The position numbers and the translations under genes were made by a program. The notes below the pieces were generated by a model that saw only the letters and a program-made list of their open reading frames with translations, was not told where the DNA came from and did no database searches. A DNA stretch of 7,338 bases from Anaerolineae bacterium. GTDB lineage: Bacteria; Chloroflexota; Anaerolineae; DUEN01. The DNA is taken from NCBI GenBank assembly GCA_021159845.1, contig JAGHDS010000457.1:1-7338 (forward strand), written 5' to 3'. This document shows positions 1-6,194 of this stretch, one piece after another (position 1 is the first letter of the stretch; every line of letters starts with the position of its first letter).

Positions 1-1
1 C

Positions 2-88
2 TCGGTCCGTGAAGTTAACCTCTGCAACATTGATGACCTGACGGCAAACATCTTCCTGGAGGAGGCTCGACGGCGGTATGGAGGGTGA
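2..88 (+). CDS. 3' end of an upstream gene, product not recognised (5' partial)
   Basis: An open frame enters from the left edge and runs 28 codons to a TGA at 86-88. The visible C-terminus reads EVNLCNIDDLTANIFLEEA and then ends in an Arg-rich, Gly-Gly tail (RRRYGG). It looks like the amphipathic terminal helix of a globular cytosolic enzyme. The codon choices and helix-like composition are the only support. It lies on the same strand as the epimerase gene and ends 94 bases before it, but a promoter candidate sits in between, so the two need not share a transcript. No family can be assigned from so short a tail. The call could be wrong if the frame is open only by chance. Confidence 0.5.
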   Translation, partial: SVREVNLCNIDDLTANIFLEEARRRYGG

Positions 89-97
89 CGGTCGGTT

Positions 98-126
98 TTG
101 AAAGGGGCGAGACCGAATAATATACA
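98..126 (+). promoter_or_regulatory. sigma70-type promoter for the TIM-barrel epimerase gene
   Basis: TTGAAA at 98-103 (5 of 6 to TTGACA) is separated by exactly 17 bases from TATACA at 121-126 (4 of 6 to TATAAT). The downstream half of the spacer and the -10 region are AT-rich within otherwise GC-rich DNA. Transcription would start near 133, leaving a leader of about 50 bases before the ATG at 183. This rests on the sequence match only. Confidence 0.5.
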
Positions 127-182
127 GCGGGGATGAGAGATCCTGCTTTGAACTTGAGGAACATGGAAGGAGCAAACAGGCC

Positions 183-1022
183 ATGAAGCTTATGATGTTT
201 TCCAAACATCTGCAGACGATGTCCATCGCCGAGGCGGGACGGGTGATCAGGGACCTGGGGTTCGAGGGGGTGGACCTGACCGTGCGGCCGGGTGGACATG
301 TGTTACCTGAGGATGTGCGGGATGGCCTTCCCGTGGCCGTACGCACGCTGACCGACCTGGGGCTCCAGGTGCCATTGATCACGACGGCGATCACGGCAGC
401 GGACGAGCCGTATGCTGCCGATATCTTCGAGACGGCGTCCAAAGCCGGCGTGCCCGAGATCAAGCTAGGCTACTGGCGCTATCAAGGCTTCGGCACTTTC
501 CGCCAGGCAATGGATGAGATTGCCCGACAACTGAACGGTATCGAGGAGCTGGCTCGGCGCACCGGCGTGCGAGCCAATATTCACACTCACTCTGGCGATT
601 TCATGTCGGCCAGTCCGTTCATCGTCTGGTACTGGATCAAGGACCGTGATCCAGCAGCCATCGGCGCTTACGTCGATGCGGGGCATATCGTCGTGGAGGG
701 CGGCGTGTCCACATGGAAGATGGCCCTCGACCTGCTACGGGATCGGATCACGCTGCTGGCGGTGAAGGATATGGAATGGCAGCAGGTAGAGGACTCCTCG
801 CTTGGGAAGAAGCGATGGGTCACCCGGATGGTGCCGCTGGATCGGGGTGTCGTGCCGTGGCCGGAGGTGTTTGCCTGTTTACGAGAAATCGGCTTCGACG
901 GATGGGTCTCGGTGCACAGTGAGTACCAGGGCAGCCATTCCTGGCGCGATTTGACCGTGGAGGAGCTGATCGAGCAGACGCGAGAAGACTTGGAATACTT
1001 GCGTTGGGCGATGAGAGTATGA
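183..1022 (+). CDS. Sugar phosphate isomerase/epimerase-like TIM-barrel protein
   Basis: This 279-residue protein has the look of the xylose-isomerase-like TIM-barrel family (AP endonuclease 2 fold, Pfam PF01261). Members interconvert keto-sugars, keto-acids or inosose-type compounds using a divalent metal held by Glu/Asp/His residues. Visible landmarks are the N-terminal strand with GFEGVDLTVRPGGHV (26-40), AGVPEIKLG (88-96), the NIHTH strand (132-136), DAGH (165-168, typical metal-site region), AVKDMEW (193-199) and WVSVHSEYQG (241-250), whose E247 fits the last metal ligand. The length is normal for the family. No signal peptide is present, so it should be cytosolic. The ATG at 183 is chosen because GGAAGGAG (165-172) lies 10 bases upstream. 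It forms its own unit between a promoter at 98-126 and a hairpin at 1108-1137. The exact substrate is unknown; hydroxypyruvate isomerase, tagatose/psicose epimerase, inosose dehydratase and 5-keto-gluconate epimerase are all close relatives. Confidence 0.88.
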   Translation: MKLMMFSKHLQTMSIAEAGRVIRDLGFEGVDLTVRPGGHVLPEDVRDGLPVAVRTLTDLGLQVPLITTAITAADEPYAADIFETASKAGVPEIKLGYWRYQGFGTFRQAMDEIARQLNGIEELARRTGVRANIHTHSGDFMSASPFIVWYWIKDRDPAAIGAYVDAGHIVVEGGVSTWKMALDLLRDRITLLAVKDMEWQQVEDSSLGKKRWVTRMVPLDRGVVPWPEVFACLREIGFDGWVSVHSEYQGSHSWRDLTVEELIEQTREDLEYLRWAMRV

Positions 1023-1107
1023 TAGAGCGCTCGTGGGGAGCCGGATATGGTTCCTCTTCGTCTCCATTTATGCACTCCGCTGCTAAGTCGTCTCCTGATG
1101 AGAGATA

Positions 1108-1137
1108 AGCCCGACGGGGCATTCTTCCCGTCGGGCT
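1108..1137. terminator. Hairpin terminator between convergent genes, probably bidirectional
   Basis: AGCCCGACGGG (1108-1118) and CCCGTCGGGCT (1127-1137) form a perfect 11-bp GC-rich stem with an 8-base loop. It lies 85 bases after the epimerase stop and 12 bases after the end of the minus-strand redoxin gene, so it can serve both. The T-run is weak on either side (ATT then CC on the plus strand), so it is a strong stem with a poor U-tract. Confidence 0.75.
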
Positions 1138-1149
1138 ATTCCACGCCTC

Positions 1150-1691
1150 TCACTTCCATTTGATGGTGCATCCTACCGGTGGCGTCTCAGTGATCGGTGG
1201 ATCCTGACCTGCCAGCACGGCATCCAGCGCCTGTCGTAGATAGTGCTGCTTGACAGCGTTCGGATCCTCGTAGTTGTCGTCGATGGCCCCATGATACCGC
1301 AGGACGCCACTCTGATCGAACAGGAACACCTCTGGCACCCGTTCTGCCCCGTATGCCCGGGCGACTTCCTGAGTCTCATCGTACAGATACGGGAAATTGA
1401 ACCCTTTTCTTTCGCCCGTTCCTTCCTTTTCGGGAAGCTGTCATCCGGGTACTTCGTGGCATCATTAGCATTAATGGCAATGAGCTGCACGCTCTTGGCT
1501 GCGTAGTGAGCCTGGATCTGAACCATCCGGTCCTCCCACGCCCGTACATATGGACAGTGGTTACAACTAAAGATCACTGCTACAGCGCGCCTATCTGCGT
1601 AGTCGGACAGCGAATGTTGCCGATCGTCTACCCCAATTAACGTGAAGGGAATCGCCTTAGGCGCTCGAGTGCTTGCTCGTGGGAGGGGCAC
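1150..1691 (-). pseudogene. Redoxin/thioredoxin-family protein, frameshifted
   Basis: The protein belongs to the AhpC/TSA-like thioredoxin family that carries a CNHCPYV active site and ends in a conserved GCxIKWK tail. Starting from the GTG at 1691, the first frame gives APKAIPFTLIGVDDRQ, the CxxC redox motif SCNHCPYVRAWED and LIAINANDATKYPDDSF, and then KERAKEKG. At 1399-1408 a single base is missing. The family sequence continues in the neighbouring frame as GFNFPYLYDETQEVARAYG, then VPEVFLFD with the cis-proline, and ends GCTIKWK at the TGA (1150-1152). Restoring one base would give about 180 residues, near the usual length. The GTG start lacks a well-spaced Shine-Dalgarno site, and the 5' end overlaps the relic of another gene. 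The protein would have acted as a cytosolic thiol-disulfide oxidoreductase. A base-calling error at the GGGTT run would make the body of the gene intact. Confidence 0.8.
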
Positions 1692-1720
1692 TCTTCATAG
1701 AACAAGAAATCAATCTTCAT
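1637..1720 (-). pseudogene. 5' remnant of a small thioredoxin-fold protein (MKIDFLFYEECPSHEQ type)
   Basis: An ATG at 1720 preceded by GAGGAG (minus strand, 1730-1725) opens a frame beginning MKIDFLFYEECPSHEQ and continuing ALERLRR. After that the family resemblance stops and the frame ends FPSR and TAA at 1637-1639. This start resembles small thioredoxin/glutaredoxin-fold proteins of about 80-100 residues whose N-terminus reads like MKIxFxYYxxCPSHxxALERL. Only about the first 23 codons remain. From about 1665 downward the other frame is recognisable redoxin. The simplest reading is a deletion that joined the start of this gene, out of frame, to the redoxin behind it. The Shine-Dalgarno site and start codon survive. 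The alternative is a short leader peptide, which I find less likely. Confidence 0.5.
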
Positions 1721-1757
1721 GCTTCTCCTCTACTGGAACGGTAACATATCTCCATAC

Positions 1758-1777
1758 CATAGATTACCTTATCTATG
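1758..1777. repeat. Short inverted repeat, possible operator
   Basis: CATAGAT (1758-1764) and ATCTATG (1771-1777) are perfect 7-base inverted arms around a 6-base centre. The repeat lies 38 bases upstream of the minus-strand start at 1720, in an AT-rich patch of GC-rich DNA. On the minus strand a TTGGAC lies just upstream of it. The position fits an operator overlapping a minus-strand promoter, but no convincing -10 box could be chosen and no regulator gene is in the window. The rest of 1721-1905 shows no gene. Confidence 0.3.
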
Positions 1778-1906
1778 CGATCTTGTCCAATTGTTCATGT
1801 ATAGCGACTATGGAGCAGGAATGTTGGTAATGGCGATCCACGGGGGCTTGACGGCAGCATATCGTTAGCGTAGGGAGCGTTTTCCCCCTGCTGTGATCAC
1901 CTCTGT

Positions 1907-1935
1907 TTGTGTATGTTCGGGCGGCGTGCTATCAT
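1907..1935 (+). promoter_or_regulatory. Extended -10 promoter for the aldo/keto reductase
   Basis: TATCAT (1930-1935, 4 of 6 to TATAAT) is preceded by a TGC, giving the TGn extension of an extended -10 promoter. TTGTGT lies 17 bases upstream (1907-1912; only the TTG agrees well). The 8-base palindrome GTGATCAC (1893-1900) sits directly upstream of the -35 and could be a regulator half-site or chance. The predicted start is near 1942. Confidence 0.4.
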
Positions 1936-1981
1936 TGTGGCATGAACGCGATAGACACAGCCACAGTCAGCGGTTATAGCA

Positions 1982-1988
1982 AAGGAGG
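1982..1988 (+). promoter_or_regulatory. Ribosome binding site that decides the aldo/keto reductase start
   Basis: AAGGAGG is a near-perfect match to the 16S anti-Shine-Dalgarno sequence. It is 7 bases before the ATG at 1996 and only 1 base before the in-frame ATG at 1990, so 1996 is the better start. In-frame codons further upstream (ATG 1942, GTG 1909) have no such site. Confidence 0.75.
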
Positions 1989-1995
1989 GATGTTC

Positions 1996-2979
1996 ATGAG
2001 GACGAAGAAGCTTGGATACACGGACCTGTATCTGACCACTGTAGGGTTGGGCACGTGGGCATTAGGAGGCAGCGGCTGGGCATTTAGCTGGGGACCACAA
2101 GATGACAAGGAGTCCATCGCGGCCATCCAGAGAGCTATCGACCTGGGGATCAACTGGATTGACACGGCGCCGATCTACGGACTTGGACACTCGGAGGAGG
2201 TGGTCGGCAAGGCGATCAAGGGCCGACGTGACCAGGTTTACATCGCCACGAAGTGTGGCCGGAAGGCGGACAGGAAGACGGGCAGGCTTTATGGCGAGCT
2301 GAAGGCGGAGAGCGTGCGTCGTGAGTGTGAGGACAGCCTGCGCCGCCTGGGTGTCGACGTCATCGACCTCTATCAGATCCATTGGCCCGATCCGGATGCA
2401 GATATCGAGGAGGCGTGGGGCGCCATTGCCGACCTGATTAAAGAGGGCAAGATACGCTACGCGGGTGTGTCGAACTTCAGCGTGGAGCAGCTCAAGCGGA
2501 TTCAGCCGATCCACCCGGTCGCATCCCTGCAACCGCCTTACAGTATGCTCCGGCGAGATGTCGAAAAGGACCTGCTCAGCTACTGCGCCGAGAATAACAT
2601 CGGGGTGATCGTGTATAGTCCGATGCAGGCGGGGTTGCTGACGGGGAAGTTCACACGGGAGCGGGTTGAGCAGTTGCCCGATGAGGACTGGCGCAAGCGC
2701 AATCCCTTCTTCCAGGAACCACAGTTGAGCATTAACCTGGACCTGGTCGAGAAGCTGCGCGCTATAGCCGAGCGGTACAACCGGCCTCTGGCCCAGTTAG
2801 CTATCGCTTGGGTGCTGCGCCGGCCGGAGGTCACCGCGGCGATCGTGGGAGCTCGTCGGCCGTCTCAGATCGAGGAGACCGCGCCCGCTGGCGATTGGGA
2901 GCTGCCAGACGAGGTCATCGCTGAGATCGATGCGCTCCTGGAGGAGCGTGAACGGGCGCTGGCGCAGATTGGCGGATAG
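1996..2979 (+). CDS. Aldo/keto reductase
   Basis: This is a 327-residue cytosolic NAD(P)H-dependent oxidoreductase of the aldo/keto reductase (beta/alpha)8-barrel family, which reduces aldehydes and ketones or oxidises sugars. The complete catalytic tetrad is visible: D56 in NWIDTAPIYG, Y61 in the same motif, K86 in IATKCG and H129 in YQIHWPD. Other family landmarks are the N-terminal LGxGTWALGG (18-25), IRYAGVSNFS (153-162), LQPPYSML (178-185), IVYSPMQAGLLTGKF (205-219) and the nucleotide-phosphate loop GARRPSQIEET (285-295). The length is normal. The start follows the Shine-Dalgarno site at 1982-1988. The gene is flanked by its own promoter candidate and a terminator hairpin, so it probably forms a monocistronic unit placed just before the sugar cluster. 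The substrate is not readable; a sugar or sugar-derived aldehyde is inferred from the neighbours. Confidence 0.95.
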   Translation: MRTKKLGYTDLYLTTVGLGTWALGGSGWAFSWGPQDDKESIAAIQRAIDLGINWIDTAPIYGLGHSEEVVGKAIKGRRDQVYIATKCGRKADRKTGRLYGELKAESVRRECEDSLRRLGVDVIDLYQIHWPDPDADIEEAWGAIADLIKEGKIRYAGVSNFSVEQLKRIQPIHPVASLQPPYSMLRRDVEKDLLSYCAENNIGVIVYSPMQAGLLTGKFTRERVEQLPDEDWRKRNPFFQEPQLSINLDLVEKLRAIAERYNRPLAQLAIAWVLRRPEVTAAIVGARRPSQIEETAPAGDWELPDEVIAEIDALLEERERALAQIGG

Positions 2980-3057
2980 GCCTGCTCGCGTTGGACATTT
3001 CAGCTGTGCCTGGCGGGTCTTCCCCCGCGTCTCGCAGGACGAGGCTGCCACTTAGGG

Positions 3058-3098
3058 TGGGCCTGCCGTTAGGGGTGCAGGCCCATCTTTCGGTTCTT
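3058..3098 (+). terminator. Rho-independent terminator after the aldo/keto reductase
   Basis: TGGGCCTGC (3058-3066) pairs perfectly with GCAGGCCCA (3077-3085) across a 10-base loop. It is followed by the pyrimidine-rich tail TCTTTCGGTTCTTCC. It lies 78 bases after the aldo/keto reductase stop and about 40 bases before the aldolase GTG. I see no clear promoter between this hairpin and 3127, so the downstream cluster may depend on read-through or on a promoter I could not recognise. Confidence 0.7.
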
Positions 3099-3126
3099 CC
3101 GCTAGATAGGAGATTAGGAGGAGATC

Positions 3127-4122
3127 GTGGAAGACCTTTTCATTGGCAAGATACGTGGGTTACAAGCCGCCTCGTCGGGCCGGGGCGTGTTCACTATTCT
3201 GGCCCAAGATCATCGAGGTTCACTACGGCGCCTAATCAACGCGGCAGCCCCAGACTCTGTGACTGGCAAGCAACTCACGGCCTGGAAGCGCCGCATCGTC
3301 CGGGCGCTGGGCAAATACGCCAGCGCGGTCTTGCTGGACCCGGAGTACGGGGCCGCGCAATGCATCGCCTCCGGCGATCTGCCGGGCCATGTCGGGCTGG
3401 TGGTCTCCCTGGAAGAGACGGGTTATGAAGGCGATCCGTTGGCTCGGGAGTCGCGTTTGGTCGAGGGATGGTCGGTGGCCAAGGCCAAGCGCATGGGGGC
3501 TTCCGCCTGCAAGCTATTGGTGCACTACCATCCGGATGCCAGTAATGAAGCACAGCAGCGGGCCCTGGTCGAGGAGGTCGCCGACGCGTGTCGTCGTTAC
3601 GACATCACACTCTTCCTGGAGCCGGTGTCCTTCAGTATCCAGCCGGGGGTGAGCAAGGATTCGGACGAGTTCGCCCGCGATCGACGACGTGTGGTGATCG
3701 AGACTGCCCAACGGCTATCTGGCCTGGGTGCGGATGTGCTCAAGATGGAGTTCCCGGTGGATCCGCTGCGAGAGAAGGACGAACGGGTCTGGCGGGAAGC
3801 CTGTGAGGAGCTGACGGATGCCACCCAGGTGCCCTGGGCGTTGCTCAGCGCCGCCGTCCCCTTTGATCTGTTCGAGCGCATGGTGACGGTGGCCTGCGAA
3901 GCCGGGGCTTCGGGCTTTATCGCCGGCCGGGCTATCTGGGCCGACGCGCTACGGGTGCCCGAGCCGGAGGTTGCCCGGACGTTGGAGGTAGCCGCCGAGC
4001 GGCTGGAGCATCTGAGCGCATTGGCGGACGAGAAGAGCCGACCATGGCAGGATCGTCACCCGTTGGGGCAAACGATCGCGGATCAGGTGCAGGAGGGTTG
4101 GCACCTCTCTTATGGGGAATAG
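3127..4122 (+). CDS. Class I aldolase, LacD (tagatose-bisphosphate aldolase)/DeoC-like family
   Basis: This is a 331-residue TIM-barrel Schiff-base aldolase of the DeoC/LacD/FbaB-like family (PF01791). Known members cleave tagatose 1,6-bisphosphate or related ketose phosphates into triose units. Visible motifs are ILAQDHRGS (24-32), LLDPEYG (69-75), SACKLLVHYHPD (126-137), FLEPVSF (163-169), DVLKMEFPV (203-211) with K206 in the position of the Schiff-base lysine of LacD, WALLSAA (237-243) and GFIAGRAIW (263-271, phosphate-binding end). The length is close to LacD (about 325). It starts at a GTG with AGGAGGAG at 3116-3123, three bases upstream. It is first of the 3127-onward cluster and lies 45 bases before a Zn-dehydrogenase. 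The pairing with a PfkB kinase two genes on fits a kinase-then-aldolase route. A sulfofructose-phosphate aldolase or another aldolase of the same family cannot be excluded. Confidence 0.85.
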   Translation: MEDLFIGKIRGLQAASSGRGVFTILAQDHRGSLRRLINAAAPDSVTGKQLTAWKRRIVRALGKYASAVLLDPEYGAAQCIASGDLPGHVGLVVSLEETGYEGDPLARESRLVEGWSVAKAKRMGASACKLLVHYHPDASNEAQQRALVEEVADACRRYDITLFLEPVSFSIQPGVSKDSDEFARDRRRVVIETAQRLSGLGADVLKMEFPVDPLREKDERVWREACEELTDATQVPWALLSAAVPFDLFERMVTVACEAGASGFIAGRAIWADALRVPEPEVARTLEVAAERLEHLSALADEKSRPWQDRHPLGQTIADQVQEGWHLSYGE

Positions 4123-4167
4123 CAGCGGCGGCGCATTCCCCAAGTGACCACGACGAGAGGAGATCCG

Positions 4168-5184
4168 ATGAAAGCGTTAGTCTACACGGCGCCTCGTCGC
4201 ATGGAATTACAAGACGTGCCGCGCCCAGAGCCAGGACCAGGCGAGGCCTTGATCGAGGTCACGGCGGTTGGGATCTGTGGTTCCGATGTCCACGGCTTTC
4301 GTGGGCTCAGCGCTCGCCGTAAGCCCCCTATGGTTATGGGACATGAGTTCACAGGGCGCGTAGCTGCATTGGGCCTGGGTGTGGACGATGTGTCCGTGGG
4401 ACAGCAGGTAGTTGTCAACCCGCTGATCCCATGTGGGATATGTGAGGTCTGCCTTTCAGGCCGCGGTTACATCTGCCCCCACCGCAAGCTGATCGGCATG
4501 GATCTTCCGGGCGCGTTCGCGGAGTACGTCGTCGCGCCCCGGAAGGCGCTGTTCCCGCTGCCGGAAGGGATGGACCCGGCCGTAGCTACCGTGACCGAGG
4601 CGCTGGCAAATCCTGTGCACATCGTACAGAACAATGTGTTCGGGCTCATGCATGGCGTGGTCGTGATGGGGGCGGGAACCCAGGGGTTGCTGGCGCTGGA
4701 GATGGCCACATTGGCGGGCATTTCCCCGCGCATCAGCGTTGATCTCGATCCCAGGCGACTGGAGATCGCCCGGAGGCTGGGGGCGGACGCGGTCATTGAT
4801 GCTCGGACGCAAGATGTCGTCCGGGCCATCAGCGACCTCACCGACGGTCGCGGCGTGGACCTGGTGATCGACGCCGTAGGCGTGAACGCGACCCGGCAGC
4901 AGGCCATCGCTGTGGCCGCGCCAGGAGGCCGCGTGGTCTTCCTGGGATTGCATGAGGTCACCGCGGAGTTGGATTGCCAGGCCGTCGTCACCCGGGAGCT
5001 CACCGTGCACGGCTCCTATGCTTACTCCCCTCATGACTTTCTGACAGCACTCGATTTGTTGAACAGCGGACGCGTTGAGGTCACTTCCTGGCTGGGCACG
5101 GCTCCGCTGTCGGATGGACAACATGTTTTCGAGGCATTGGCCGACCAGACCAGCCCGTTCGTCAAAATGGTTCTCATCCCATAG
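4168..5184 (+). CDS. Zinc-dependent medium-chain alcohol/polyol dehydrogenase
   Basis: This 338-residue dehydrogenase of the MDR superfamily (sorbitol/threonine dehydrogenase-like) should oxidise a secondary hydroxyl of a polyol, cyclitol or sugar acid with NAD. The GroES-like N-domain carries the catalytic zinc ligands C37 (GICGSDVHG) and H59-E60 (GHEF). The structural zinc lobe is complete, with C89, C92, C95 and C103. The Rossmann fold shows VVVMGAGTQG (164-173) with the GxGxxG motif, followed by acidic residues D192/D194 at the end of beta-2, which favours NAD over NADP. DLVIDAVG (231-238) and GGRVVFLG (253-260) follow. ATG 4168 is chosen because GAGAGGAG (4155-4162) precedes it; a GTG at 4144 in the same frame has no such site and would add a non-family extension. 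The kinase gene begins 8 bases after its stop, so the two are surely co-transcribed. The substrate is inferred only. Confidence 0.93.
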   Translation: MKALVYTAPRRMELQDVPRPEPGPGEALIEVTAVGICGSDVHGFRGLSARRKPPMVMGHEFTGRVAALGLGVDDVSVGQQVVVNPLIPCGICEVCLSGRGYICPHRKLIGMDLPGAFAEYVVAPRKALFPLPEGMDPAVATVTEALANPVHIVQNNVFGLMHGVVVMGAGTQGLLALEMATLAGISPRISVDLDPRRLEIARRLGADAVIDARTQDVVRAISDLTDGRGVDLVIDAVGVNATRQQAIAVAAPGGRVVFLGLHEVTAELDCQAVVTRELTVHGSYAYSPHDFLTALDLLNSGRVEVTSWLGTAPLSDGQHVFEALADQTSPFVKMVLIP

Positions 5185-5192
5185 GGAGGATC

Positions 5193-6155
5193 ATGTCTCA
5201 GTATGACGTCTTGGTGATTGGAGAGATCAATGTTGACCTTATCCTGCGCGCGCAGGAGATCACGCCCGTCTTCGGGCAGGAAAAGCTGATAGAGGATTCC
5301 GAGCTGACCGTAGGGAGCTCATCGGTCATCGCAGCCTGCGGCATGGCCCGCCTGGGATTGCGCACAGCTTTCTTCGGGCGCGTGGGCGATGATGAGTTCG
5401 GCCATTTCATGCTGCGCGAGATGGCAGCGCGCGGCATCGACGTATCACCCGTGGTTGTGGACCGGAGCGTGAAGACCGGGATCACGGTCAGCCTGTCAAC
5501 GCCGCGCGACCGCGCCATGTTGACGCATCTGGGCGGCTCCATCGACGGGTTACAGGCAGACGATGTCCCGGCCGATCTCCTGAGCCGATCGCGACATGTG
5601 CATGTGAGTAGCTTTTTCCTGCAAGCGCGGCTCCAGCCGGGGTTGGCGGATCTATTCGCCAGGGCGCGGGCTCAGGGAGCGACCACATCACTGGATGTGG
5701 GTTGGGATGTGTACGAGCGGTGGGATGGCAAGCTGTGGGAGGTGTTGAAGCGGACGGACGTGTTCTTACCCAATGAGGTCGAGGCCACGCGCATCACGCG
5801 ACTGGACGACGTGGAGGCCGCTCTGGCACGGCTGGCGGAGCACGCCGGAGTCGTAGCGATCAAGCTAGGAGCCGAAGGGGCCATCGCCCAGCGCGGCGAC
5901 GAGGTTGCGCGGGTTCCTGTGTTGCCGGTGCAGGTCGTGGATACCACGGGCGCGGGCGATTCGTTCAACGCCGGCTTCGTCTATGGGTTCCTTCATGGCT
6001 GGCCCTTGGAACTGGCTTTGCGCCTGGGTATAGCGTGCGGGTCGCTGTCCACGCGGAGAGCGGGGGGCACGGCCGGGCAGCCGACATTGGAGGAGGCGGT
6101 GGCAGCTCTGCGTTCGGCCGGCGTAGATCTCTCCGCTGTTGGTATCGAGAGCTAG
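5193..6155 (+). CDS. PfkB-family carbohydrate kinase (ribokinase-like)
   Basis: This is a 320-residue ATP-dependent sugar kinase of the ribokinase/PfkB superfamily. The N-terminus DVLVIGEINVDLIL (5-18) is the first strand. TVGSSSVIAACGMARLGL (39-56) replaces the usual glycine-rich PfkB signature 1 with serines. FGRVGDDEFG (61-70), FLPNEVEA (191-198, the NE Mg/phosphate motif) and DTTGAGDSFNAGF (250-262) are intact, with D256 as catalytic base and the GAGD anion hole. The length is typical. The Shine-Dalgarno GGGAGG overlaps the stop codon region of the preceding dehydrogenase (5184-5189), close to the ATG, which suggests translational coupling. In the cluster it probably phosphorylates the keto-sugar or keto-acid made by the dehydrogenase, before aldolase cleavage. 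The acceptor (fructose, tagatose, 2-keto-3-deoxygluconate, inositol-derived acid) cannot be read from the motifs. Confidence 0.92.
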   Translation: MSQYDVLVIGEINVDLILRAQEITPVFGQEKLIEDSELTVGSSSVIAACGMARLGLRTAFFGRVGDDEFGHFMLREMAARGIDVSPVVVDRSVKTGITVSLSTPRDRAMLTHLGGSIDGLQADDVPADLLSRSRHVHVSSFFLQARLQPGLADLFARARAQGATTSLDVGWDVYERWDGKLWEVLKRTDVFLPNEVEATRITRLDDVEAALARLAEHAGVVAIKLGAEGAIAQRGDEVARVPVLPVQVVDTTGAGDSFNAGFVYGFLHGWPLELALRLGIACGSLSTRRAGGTAGQPTLEEAVAALRSAGVDLSAVGIES

Positions 6156-6194
6156 TCCACCACTAATACAACATGAGAGGAACGGAGGTAGAGA

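Noticed and set aside
1642..1830. 62-codon plus-strand frame over the redoxin relic 5' region
   Set aside because: It lies antisense to recognisable thioredoxin-fold coding sequence, with no Shine-Dalgarno site and no family resemblance.
1848..1876. TTGACG with a 17-base spacer as a promoter for the aldo/keto reductase
   Set aside because: The -35 is good, but the hexamer at the -10 position (TAGGGA) is a poor match; the TATCAT extended -10 at 1930 is better placed.
2062..2532. 156-codon minus-strand frame within the aldo/keto reductase
   Set aside because: It is antisense to the catalytic core of a clear enzyme and has no start signal or family motif.
2991..3428. 145-codon plus-strand frame crossing the terminator and the start of the aldolase
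   Set aside because: It runs through a hairpin and a ribosome binding site, overlaps the well-supported aldolase in another frame, and has low-complexity Arg/Pro/Gly composition.
4456..5124. Long minus-strand open frames (222 and 178 codons) opposite the Zn-dehydrogenase
   Set aside because: They are antisense to a gene with complete zinc and Rossmann motifs, and their translations are rich in Arg, Ser, Pro and His with no recognisable domain, as expected from GC-rich shadow frames.
3127..6155. Sulfoquinovose (sulfo-EMP) pathway reading of the aldolase and PfkB kinase
   Set aside because: The families fit, but no sulfoquinovosidase, sulfoquinovose isomerase or sulfolactaldehyde reductase of the expected type is visible, and the aldolase length is nearer to LacD than to YihT.
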